The notes under the pieces are model-generated. The model saw only the letters and a list, made by a program, of their open reading frames with translations. It was not told the origin of the DNA and searched no databases. A stretch of 64,000 bases of DNA, taken from the NCBI GenBank assembly GCA_017632775.1, contig JAGBQR010000011.1:1-64000 (forward strand), given 5' to 3'. This DNA is from Oscillospiraceae bacterium. Lineage in GTDB: Bacteria > Bacillota > Clostridia > Oscillospirales > Oscillospiraceae. Each line of letters opens with the position of its first letter. Position 1 is the stretch's first letter. Positions 57,468 through 64,000 of the stretch are shown one piece after another. The position numbers and the translations under genes are program-made.

Positions 57468-58802
57468 ATGAAAAACGGAACGAAAACCGGTGGCCGCCGA
57501 TGGTTCTGCCTTGTTTTTTTCGGACTCATCGGACAGATCGCCTGGGTGGTGGAGAATATGTATTTTGCCACCTTCTGCCAGGATATTTTCGGGAATTCAG
57601 GCCGTCCGGATCTGAGTTATATCGTGACCACCCTGATGGTGATCCTTTCAGCTGTCACGGCCACAGTCACAACAGTGATTGCCGGCGCGGACTGTGACCG
57701 GATCGGGAAACGGAAACCGTTCATCACCTGGGGATACATCATCTGGGGACTCACCATCATGCTCTTTGCCTTCCTGCCGATGCGCGCGCAGGCGGGAAAG
57801 CTGTTTCTCATCGGCTTTCTGCTGGTGCTGTTTGACTGCATCATGACAGTTGCCGGCTCGACGGCGAACGATGCGGCCTTCAATGCCTGGGTGGCGGATA
57901 ATACGAACCCGCATAACCGGGGAAAGGCCAACGCCGTCCTTTCGATGCTGCCGGTATTCGCTGTGATTGTGGTGTTCATCGGGCTCGGCTCCCTGTACAG
58001 TTCCGCAAACGAGAGCAACAGTCTCTTCTTCCTGGTATTGGGCTGCATCCCGACCGCTGCGGGACTCATAGGTATATTTACTCTGCGGGATGCAGAACAG
58101 ATCGAGCGCAGAGCGCGGGACGATTCGATCCGCGATGCGCTGTATGGTTTCCGTCGTCCGGTCGTCCGGGAAAACCGAATGATGTATGTGTGTCTGGCGG
58201 CATTCTGTATTGTGAGCATATCCCAGCAGACTTTCTTTTCGTACCTGATGAACTTTGTGATCCGGACACTGGGATATGGCGACGGCTTCGCCGTACCTGT
58301 GGCGGTCATCATTCTCGGCGCCGCGGTCATGACAGGGCTGCTTGGCGGATTTTATGACCGCGTAGGCCGCAAGCATTTCTATTTCCCGCTGCTGATCCTG
58401 ATGATCCTTGGAACTGTGTCCTTTTATTCTCTGCAGAATATCAAAGGAACAGCCGGAACGGTCGTGCTTTTCGGAGGCGGTATCCTGATGATGGGGGCTA
58501 TTCTGTCCCTCACAGGCGCACTGCAGTCGGCGTTTCAGGATTATATCCCCGAAGGCTGCGAGGGACGGTTCCAGGGGGTGCGCATGTGCTTTACAGTTAT
58601 GATTCCCATGATCATCGGTCCGGTGATTTCCATGATCATCGGGTTGGACGCCATGGGAATGAATGGGGAAGACTTTGCTCCGACTTACGAGATCTTCCTC
58701 GCAGCGGCGATCGTAGCGGTCTTTGCTGCGATCCCTCTCGCTTTTGTGCGGAAGGACGATGACCGCCTCCGTGCTGCAGGAGCGCAGAAAAACAGAAAGT
58801 AA
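57468..58802 (+). CDS. major facilitator superfamily transporter
   Basis: A 444-residue carrier with 12 hydrophobic helices. Features include ADCDRIGKRKPFITWGY (the loop 2-3 RxGxRKP-type motif), a second DRVGRKHF loop between helices 8 and 9 and a YSSANESN loop. Spacing resembles the sugar-cation (GPH-like) symporter group, although glycoside substrates are not certain. GGAGG lies 8 bases before the ATG. It lies 31 bases after the YfcC-like carrier and 11 bases before the methyltransferase gene, so the three are probably co-transcribed. Confidence 0.82.
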   Translation: MKNGTKTGGRRWFCLVFFGLIGQIAWVVENMYFATFCQDIFGNSGRPDLSYIVTTLMVILSAVTATVTTVIAGADCDRIGKRKPFITWGYIIWGLTIMLFAFLPMRAQAGKLFLIGFLLVLFDCIMTVAGSTANDAAFNAWVADNTNPHNRGKANAVLSMLPVFAVIVVFIGLGSLYSSANESNSLFFLVLGCIPTAAGLIGIFTLRDAEQIERRARDDSIRDALYGFRRPVVRENRMMYVCLAAFCIVSISQQTFFSYLMNFVIRTLGYGDGFAVPVAVIILGAAVMTGLLGGFYDRVGRKHFYFPLLILMILGTVSFYSLQNIKGTAGTVVLFGGGILMMGAILSLTGALQSAFQDYIPEGCEGRFQGVRMCFTVMIPMIIGPVISMIIGLDAMGMNGEDFAPTYEIFLAAAIVAVFAAIPLAFVRKDDDRLRAAGAQKNRK

Positions 58803-58813
58803 AGGAGAAACGG

Positions 58814-59647
58814 ATGACTCAGAAAACGATCGTACTGCTGGACGGTTCCTGCGGATCCGCCCTTTGGAACATGGCGGACCGGAGAGGGATCGCCCGGGAA
58901 CCGGTGTGGAAATACAATATAACGCATCCTGAACTTGTGGAGGAACTCGTCAGCTCGTATATCAAAGCCGGAGCGGATATGCTCCAGACCGATACGTTTT
59001 CCCTGAACCGCTTTTCAGCTGAGAAGGAACCGGGCTTCACCGTATCGGATACGGTGCGCGCCGCCGCGGCGATCGCATTGGACACGGCAAAAGGCACCGG
59101 CCGGAAGGTCTATCTGTCTTCCGGACCGCTCCCGCTGCTGCTGGAGCCTTACGGAAAGCTTTCCGATTCGCAGTGCCGTGAAAGCTATGATGAGATCTTT
59201 GCTGCGGCGTCTGCAGCCGGGATCGAAGCCGCGGCGCTCGAGACCTTCATGGACATCCGGATGATGGAGATCGCTGCGCAGTCGGCTCTGGAGCATGGAC
59301 TGCAGGTGTTCTGCTCCATGACCTTTGAAAAGAGACACCGGACCCTGATGGGAGACACAGTTGCCGGGATCTGTGAAACACTCACGCCTCTGAAGCCTGC
59401 GGCGATCGGTATGAACTGCTCATACGGCCCGGTTGCTGGACTCGAGATCATCCGGGAATTCCGGGAGCATACAGATCTGCCGCTGTATTTCAAACCGAAT
59501 GCCGGGATGGAAACGACGTATACAAGGGAACAGTTCGTACAGGAGATCCGGCCGGCTTTTGAATTTGTCAGCTATATCGGCGGATGCTGCGGAACGGAGG
59601 CAGATTATATCGCATGCTTGCGGCAGGCCTTGGATGAGAGAGGGTAA
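58814..59647 (+). CDS. homocysteine S-methyltransferase-family protein
   Basis: A 277-residue TIM-barrel protein of the homocysteine methyltransferase family (Pfam S-methyl_trans). It starts VLLDGSCGSALW, followed by ADMLQTDTFSLNR and IGMNCSYGP with the first zinc cysteine, and ends with GGCCGT near residue 261 (the paired zinc cysteines). The length matches the stand-alone family, such as the MmuM or BHMT domain, without the cobalamin or reductase modules of MetH. The methyl donor is not visible from the sequence. AAAGGAG lies upstream, 11 bases after the MFS gene. Confidence 0.85.
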   Translation: MTQKTIVLLDGSCGSALWNMADRRGIAREPVWKYNITHPELVEELVSSYIKAGADMLQTDTFSLNRFSAEKEPGFTVSDTVRAAAAIALDTAKGTGRKVYLSSGPLPLLLEPYGKLSDSQCRESYDEIFAAASAAGIEAAALETFMDIRMMEIAAQSALEHGLQVFCSMTFEKRHRTLMGDTVAGICETLTPLKPAAIGMNCSYGPVAGLEIIREFREHTDLPLYFKPNAGMETTYTREQFVQEIRPAFEFVSYIGGCCGTEADYIACLRQALDERG

Positions 59648-59703
59648 AAATACCGAAAAAGGGTGCGTGGACCGAACAAAAATTGTTAAATTTTACACAG
59701 CAA

Positions 59704-59732
59704 TTGTAAAAGAAGCGCTTGTGTGGTATAGT
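59704..59732 (+). promoter_or_regulatory. promoter of the small helical protein gene
   Basis: TTGTAA, a 17-base spacer and TATAGT, 42 bases upstream of the start. Just upstream is an AT-rich stretch (TTGTTAAATTTTACAC). Confidence 0.6.
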
Positions 59733-59774
59733 GGTTCCATCAAAGACTAAAAATCGATAATGGAGGAGAATGGA

Positions 59775-60062
59775 ATGTCGTTTGATATAGAGGCATTGAA
59801 GGATAAAGCGAAAAATGCGGCAGAGGAAGTAAAGACCTCGATCGAGTATCTGGATGTCGGAGAGGCTGTGGCAAGAGCCAAAAGAGCCGCTGAAAAGTTC
59901 GATAAGAGCGTGATCACGAAACTTCGCTATGAGTTCCAGGATAATGCCAAATACGACGGCCTGCGCAGCACCCTGCGCACGGTGAAGGATTTTGCCCTGA
60001 ACTATCCGATCTACTATATCCAGGGATTGGTCGGCACGATCAAGGACAAATTTGAGAAATAA
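59775..60062 (+). CDS. small helical protein, unknown
   Basis: A 95-residue protein rich in Lys, Ala and Glu, predicted mostly helical. An amphipathic helix spans about residues 3-45 (DIEALKDKAKNAAEEVK onward), and a YPIYYIQGLVGTIKDKF tail could lie on a membrane surface. No family is recognised. GGAGG is 8 bases upstream of the ATG at 59775, with its own strong promoter and terminator, so it is a dedicated small gene and may be abundantly expressed. Confidence 0.75.
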   Translation: MSFDIEALKDKAKNAAEEVKTSIEYLDVGEAVARAKRAAEKFDKSVITKLRYEFQDNAKYDGLRSTLRTVKDFALNYPIYYIQGLVGTIKDKFEK

Positions 60063-60090
60063 ACCGCTCAGCGCTGACAGTGTATCCGTT

Positions 60091-60128
60091 GCAGGCTCCG
60101 GAAGCATTTTCCGGAGCCTGCGGTTTTT
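60091..60128 (+). terminator. terminator of the small helical protein gene
   Basis: GCAGGCTCCGGAA pairs perfectly with TTCCGGAGCCTGC across 5 bases, followed by GGTTTTTTGG. Confidence 0.9.
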
Positions 60129-60198
60129 TGGCACTGTGCGCTGGCCTGTATAGTTTTCAACATCCCAGAAAAGGGATGAGAAGGCAGGAGTGAGAGAA

Positions 60199-61110
60199 AT
60201 GCTGGAAACAGAACGGCTGATCCTGCGCCGCTGGGAAGAGAGCGATGCGGAGGATCTGTATGTATATGCACGGGACCCGGATGTCGGGCCAAGGGCAGGA
60301 TGGCCTGCACACCGGAACGTGGAAGAGAGCCGGCGTGTCATCCGGGAAGCGCTGAGCGGACCGGAGACTTATGCGGTCTGCCTGAAGAAGAATGGAAAGC
60401 CGGTCGGATCCATCGGCCTGCATCTGAAAGGCCATACGGATATGACCGGGCGGGAAGATGAATGTGAACTCGGATACTGGATCGCAAAACCCTTCTGGGG
60501 CCAGGGACTGATACCGGAAGCTGCGAAGGAGATGCTCCGGCATGCTTTTGAAGACATCGGCATGCAGAAGGTATGGATCGGCTATTATGAAGGCAATACG
60601 CAATCCAGACGCGTGCAGGAGAAATGCGGCTTTCGTTACCAGTGGAGAAGCGAAAACGTCGATGTTCCGCAAATGAACGAGAAAAGGACCGGGCACGTAA
60701 GCAGCCTCACAAAAGATCAGTGGCAGTGGGACCGCATGGCCGAAGCGGCGGCTGCAGTGAAAAAAGAGAGAAGGATATCGGAGTATGTGACCTGTGGAGA
60801 AGTCTCCGCGGCCATCCTCTCTTCCTCAGGGAAAATCTATACCGGAGTCTGTATCGATACCTGCTCCACGCTGGGGATCTGCGCGGAACGGAACGCCATT
60901 TTCCAGATGATCACGAACGGCGAGCACAGGATCGCCAAGGTGCTGGCGATCCTGCCGGATGGATCAAACGGTGCTCCCTGCGGAGCGTGCAGGGAGCTGA
61001 TGGTACAGCTGATGCCGGAGGAGTATAAGGATATAGAGATCATGATGGACCGGGAAGAGGAACGGACAGTAACTCTGGGTGAGCTGACGCCGGAATGGTG
61101 GATCGGCTGA
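60199..61110 (+). CDS. GNAT acetyltransferase fused to a cytidine/blasticidin deaminase-like domain
   Basis: A 303-residue two-domain protein. Residues 1 to about 175 are a RimJ/RimL-type GNAT domain: ETERLILRRWEESDAEDLY, WIAKPFWGQGLIPEA (acetyl-CoA loop) and QSRRVQEKCGFRYQ. Residues about 190-303 are a nucleoside-deaminase domain with the zinc motif CAERNAI and PCGACREL, closest in pattern to cytidine or blasticidin-S deaminase. Both catalytic sites look complete and lie in one uninterrupted frame. ATG 60199 has AGGAG 8 bases upstream; a GTG 9 bases earlier overlaps that site. The gene has no close partner, and a terminator follows. Confidence 0.88.
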   Translation: MLETERLILRRWEESDAEDLYVYARDPDVGPRAGWPAHRNVEESRRVIREALSGPETYAVCLKKNGKPVGSIGLHLKGHTDMTGREDECELGYWIAKPFWGQGLIPEAAKEMLRHAFEDIGMQKVWIGYYEGNTQSRRVQEKCGFRYQWRSENVDVPQMNEKRTGHVSSLTKDQWQWDRMAEAAAAVKKERRISEYVTCGEVSAAILSSSGKIYTGVCIDTCSTLGICAERNAIFQMITNGEHRIAKVLAILPDGSNGAPCGACRELMVQLMPEEYKDIEIMMDREEERTVTLGELTPEWWIG

Positions 61111-61138
61111 ATAATTAAGTTAATAAAATCGGATAGCT

Positions 61139-61171
61139 GCGGCGGGGTTTCACCCGCCGCTTTCTTTTTTT
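61139..61171 (+). terminator. terminator after the GNAT-deaminase gene
   Basis: GCGGCGGG pairs with CCCGCCGC across 6 bases, followed by TTTCTTTTTTTC. Confidence 0.9.
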
Positions 61172-61212
61172 CACCGCGAGATCACTCTTCACAGTTTCGT
61201 AACAAAGTGCGG

Positions 61213-61241
61213 TTGACAGTTGTAACCTCTTGTGCTATAGT
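61213..61241 (+). promoter_or_regulatory. promoter of the blaI-M56 operon
   Basis: TTGACA, a 17-base spacer and TATAGT, 46 bases upstream of the repressor. It overlaps the first repressor box. Confidence 0.8.
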
Positions 61242-61265
61242 GAGCATGCTCGAGCTACAACTGTA
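61215..61265. promoter_or_regulatory. pair of BlaI/MecI-type operator boxes
   Basis: Two boxes fit the ACAnnTGTA core of BlaI/MecI operators: GACAGTTGTA at 61215-61224, over the -35 element, and the perfect TACAACTGTA at 61256-61265 just past the start site. Both are followed by ACCTC. The 41-bp centre-to-centre spacing suits two repressor dimers bracketing the promoter. Confidence 0.78.
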
Positions 61266-61287
61266 ACCTCGAAAGGGGGAAAACGAC

Positions 61288-61665
61288 ATGAACAGCGATC
61301 TTGCGGAAAAGATTTCCGGATCTGAACTGGAGGTGATGAAGCTTCTCTGGCACAGTGAGAACGCCCTCCCGATCACGGAGATCCGCGAAAACCTGCAGCG
61401 GACCAGGGGATGGGAGCCTGCTACGATCAAGACCCTCGTTTCACGCCTTGTGGGAAAAGGAGCAGTTCTTCAGGAAAAACGAAATGTGTATTATTATTCT
61501 GCGCTGATCAGTGAAAGGGAATATAACACCTGGGCAACGGAGGATCTGATCACCCGCCTGTATAATGGAAGTGCGCGGGATCTGGTCGCCGCGCTGGTTC
61601 ATTCCGACGGCCTGACAAAAGAAGACCTCGAGGAACTGCAGCACATGTTCAGAGTGGAGGAATAA
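61288..61665 (+). CDS. BlaI/MecI/CopY-type transcriptional repressor
   Basis: A 125-residue winged-helix repressor. The N-terminal DNA-binding part reads ISGSELEVMKLLWHSENALPIT, then TRGWEPATIKTLVSRLVGKGAV (recognition helix and wing), and the C-terminal helix dimerises (LYNGSARDLVAALV). In the classical system the repressor is cleaved by the membrane protease BlaR1/MecR1 to release the promoter. The next gene, 3 bases downstream, is exactly such an M56 protease, and two matching operators overlap the promoter, so the pair is a self-controlled system. AAAGGGGG lies 9 bases upstream of the ATG. Confidence 0.93.
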   Translation: MNSDLAEKISGSELEVMKLLWHSENALPITEIRENLQRTRGWEPATIKTLVSRLVGKGAVLQEKRNVYYYSALISEREYNTWATEDLITRLYNGSARDLVAALVHSDGLTKEDLEELQHMFRVEE

Positions 61666-61668
61666 TCC

Positions 61669-64000
61669 ATGGCAACTCTATTTGCACTTACTTTGAGCGG
61701 CAGTGCGCTGGCGCTGCTTCTCTTTGCGCTCCGCTTCCTGTTCCGGAAGAGGCTTCCGAACACCGTATATTATTATGCCTGGCTGCTGGTGCTGCTGCGA
61801 TTTGCCCTGCCGCTGCCGGGGTTGATCCGGACAGGGTCGCCCGATGAGACAAAAACGCTGGAAACAGGCCCTGTGATCTCTGCGGAGCTGCCGATGGCCG
61901 GGGAAGATGGATTTATCCTGCAGACAGCGCCTGTGATCATGGCTCCGGAAGAAAAGCCGGCCGTGATCGTTACACAGAAGGAAAATGAGATTCCGGTCTC
62001 TGTACAGACGGTCCCGGCGGGAAAGAGTGTCCGTTCGATCGAGTGGAAATCACCGGTGCTCTGGCTTGCGGTCTGGGCATCCGGTGCGGCGGTCTGTTTT
62101 GCGGTCACAGTGATCTCCTACAGCCGCTTCAGTATTCATCTTTGCGGTACCCTGCAAAAACCGGATCTTTTCACAAGGGCCCTCTATGCCTCCATACCGG
62201 GACGGAAACCTCTTCTGTATATCAGCACAGCCGTGAAGACGCCAATGATGTGCGGAGTGATCCATCCGCGCATCATCCTGCCTGCACAGTGCGAAGACGA
62301 GGAACTTCTCAGGAATGTCCTGCAGCATGAACTGATGCACTATAGACGCAGGGACACGCTGTACAAATGGTTTTCTGTCGCGATTCTGTCGTCACAGTGG
62401 TTCAATCCGCTTTCCTGGCTGATCCGCCGGGAGATCGACCGTTCCTGTGAACTCAGCTGCGATGAGATGCTGCTGCGCTCCATGGACCGGGAGAGAAAAC
62501 AGTCCTACGGCAACACACTGCTGCGTATGGCGGCCAGTGCCTCGCTCCCTGCCGGAGTCGTTGCCACCACCTTCTCAACCGAGAAGAAAAACCTGAAAGA
62601 AAGATTGGAGCAGATCATGCATTATAAAAAGGGAAAGACCAGGACGCTGGCCGCGGTACTGGCGCTGGTGCTTCTGGCCGGATGCGGTGCGGTCGCGGGA
62701 CCGGCGGCCAAACCCGAAGAGACCGGATCCGCGCCGGAAAACACGGAAATGATAAGAGTTGCCACGGTGGATGAGCTGCTGGCCGCCATCGCACCGGACC
62801 GTGTGATCGAACTGGCCGCCGGGACCTACGATCTGAGCACCGCTTCGGATTATGCCGGAGCCTCCTCAAATCCCTACTATGCCTGGAACGAGGTATACGC
62901 CTCGGACGGAGAGGGGACCTGTGCGGAACTGGAACTGAAAAACCTGTATAACTTCACCCTTACAGGGGAGGGGATGGAGAAAACCGTGATCTCTGCGGTG
63001 CCTCGTTATGCCAATGTGATCCGGTTCAGCAACTGCCGGGATCTGAACGTTTCGAACCTCACAGCAGGCCATACGAAGGAGCCCGGGTTCTGTGCCGGAG
63101 GAGTGCTGTATTTTGCCGGCTGTGCCGGCGCGCAGGTGGACCGCTGCGGTCTGTTCGGCTGCGGGACCGTCGGCGTATCGGCTTTTGATACGAGAGATCT
63201 GGCCGTGACGGGATCAGACATCTATGAATGCAGTTTCGGTGCGGTGGAACTGGTCAGCTGCCGGACGGTGCGCGTGGAGGACTGTGAGATCCATGACCAC
63301 GGCAAACGCCCGGGACAGGGGAGCGCTATGTTCCTTTTCAGCGTTTATGATTCCAACGGACTCACCATTGTGAACAACCGCATCCGGGACAACAGTGTGC
63401 AGAATCTGCTGACATGCGGCCGTACAAAGGACACGCTCTTCCTCTCCAACGAGGTGAGGAACAACGATGTGGTTACGTCCATGTTCACCTTTGAACAGTT
63501 TGGCGCTGTGGTGGATGGCTGTGCCTTCACGGAAAACGACAACAGGGGCAATCGCTGGTACAACAGCACAGGCATATTTGCTTATGATGCGGAAGGAAAC
63601 GAGCTGGACGCGGAGGCACTCTCTTCCATGACGCTGCGGCAGATCGATCCGGCGTCGATCCGTCCGGCACAGTCCATAAAACCGATGACTGAGGTGGCGC
63701 CAGGCGGATCCGTGGAAGTGACGACGGTAGATGAATTTCTTGCCGCCATTGGCCCGGACCGCACCATCGTGCTCAGGGGAAAGGAGTTTGACCTCTCAAC
63801 TGCCGAAAACTACGGCGGGATCAGCGGGGAATACTATTACTGGTCACAGGCATTTGACGGACCGGAGCTTGTGATCCATGATCTGGGCGGACTGACGATT
63901 CAGGGAAACGCAGAAGATCCCTCCGGGGTGGCGGTGTCCGCTGTTCCGCGCTACGCCAATGTGCTCAACTTCACAAACTGCACGAACATACAGCTTTTCG
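61669..64000 (+). CDS. BlaR1-like M56 metallopeptidase with extracellular beta-helix repeats, 3' end beyond window
   Basis: Open to the last base: 777 residues visible. Transmembrane helices lie at about residues 2-24, 29-50 and 126-148. The cytoplasmic M56 domain has zinc motif HELMH (220-224) and ELSCDE (Glu261), and a fourth helix at about 325-340 ends in LLAGCG with a lipobox-like cysteine (339). Up to here it matches BlaR1/MecR1 topology. The beta-lactam-binding sensor expected next is absent. From residue 364 a region of about 320 residues starts VATVDELLAAIAPDR, with strands typical of right-handed beta-helices, and a second copy starts at residue 684 (VTTVDEFLAAIGPDR). GGAGG precedes the start, 3 bases after the repressor gene. 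The frame was followed codon by codon without a stop. Confidence 0.9.
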   Translation, partial: MATLFALTLSGSALALLLFALRFLFRKRLPNTVYYYAWLLVLLRFALPLPGLIRTGSPDETKTLETGPVISAELPMAGEDGFILQTAPVIMAPEEKPAVIVTQKENEIPVSVQTVPAGKSVRSIEWKSPVLWLAVWASGAAVCFAVTVISYSRFSIHLCGTLQKPDLFTRALYASIPGRKPLLYISTAVKTPMMCGVIHPRIILPAQCEDEELLRNVLQHELMHYRRRDTLYKWFSVAILSSQWFNPLSWLIRREIDRSCELSCDEMLLRSMDRERKQSYGNTLLRMAASASLPAGVVATTFSTEKKNLKERLEQIMHYKKGKTRTLAAVLALVLLAGCGAVAGPAAKPEETGSAPENTEMIRVATVDELLAAIAPDRVIELAAGTYDLSTASDYAGASSNPYYAWNEVYASDGEGTCAELELKNLYNFTLTGEGMEKTVISAVPRYANVIRFSNCRDLNVSNLTAGHTKEPGFCAGGVLYFAGCAGAQVDRCGLFGCGTVGVSAFDTRDLAVTGSDIYECSFGAVELVSCRTVRVEDCEIHDHGKRPGQGSAMFLFSVYDSNGLTIVNNRIRDNSVQNLLTCGRTKDTLFLSNEVRNNDVVTSMFTFEQFGAVVDGCAFTENDNRGNRWYNSTGIFAYDAEGNELDAEALSSMTLRQIDPASIRPAQSIKPMTEVAPGGSVEVTTVDEFLAAIGPDRTIVLRGKEFDLSTAENYGGISGEYYYWSQAFDGPELVIHDLGGLTIQGNAEDPSGVAVSAVPRYANVLNFTNCTNIQLF

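Noticed and set aside
1..64000. CRISPR arrays, insertion sequences, prophage genes and attachment sites
   Set aside because: No regularly spaced repeats, transposase or integrase motifs, or phage structural genes were found. The only tandem repeat is the in-frame 48-bp one.

Overview
The window looks like a chromosome segment from a Clostridia-type member of the Bacillota. By eye the G+C content is a little over half. The pointers are a DnaD-like/DnaI-like helicase-loading pair, an mreC-mreD-PBP2 cluster, VanW, U32, YifB/ComM and CinA genes, GTG and TTG starts with strong AGGAGG sites, many small zinc-ribbon membrane proteins, and a BlaI/M56 pair. No phage, insertion sequence, CRISPR array or rRNA was seen. 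The only RNA genes found are tRNA-Leu(UAA) and tRNA-Val(GAC), both on the minus strand. The lineage is inferred; no marker gene was compared.

Layout. 1-2303: an acyl-activating ligase (cut by the window start), an acyl carrier protein and a DUF2889-like protein in one operon. 2371-4280 (minus): tRNA-Leu and a two-subunit aconitase X. 4509-15931 (plus): htpG, hemW, a VanW-domain protein, metG, two COG0523/CobW-type GTPases (one with a 48-bp repeat encoding His-rich tracts, one fused to a DUF1980-like domain), a HAD hydrolase, a GT2 glycosyltransferase and a SprT-like protein. 15973-18994 (minus): DUF1810, then an operon of uracil-DNA glycosylase, DUF2156 protein and GNAT acetyltransferase. 19123-23450: murC, then on the minus strand an E2-like acyltransferase and the dnaD/dnaI-type pair.

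23610-37047 (plus): a long collinear block of housekeeping genes: U32 peptidase, maf, mreC, mreD, PBP2, an MgsA-like protein lacking key catalytic residues, hisS, aspS, yifB/comM, a 5'-nucleotidase, a small membrane protein and thiI. 37119-39947 (minus): an anchored TPR/RCC1-like protein and a DHHW protein. 40110-44814 (plus): cinA, then a GntR-ABC transporter operon with a clear operator and a 50-residue ORF.

44906-49291 (minus): three small membrane proteins (two with zinc ribbons), a YdcF-type protein and a STAS-kinase fusion. Divergent from these is an RsbW-like kinase with a STAS protein (49484-50306), so the region resembles a partner-switching module with an added kinase. 50485-53199 holds a lipoprotein, a TfoX-like gene with no normal start codon, tRNA-Val, a zinc-ribbon membrane protein and a VanX-type dipeptidase.

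53415-64000 (plus): YhhN, a VTT-acyltransferase-zinc ribbon fusion, a YfcC-type carrier, an MFS carrier, a homocysteine methyltransferase-like protein, a small helical protein, a GNAT-cytidine deaminase fusion, and finally a BlaI-type repressor with a BlaR1-like M56 protease. The expected extracellular beta-lactam sensor of that protease is replaced by tandem beta-helix-like repeats of about 320 residues that run off the window. This last system is the most unusual thing here.
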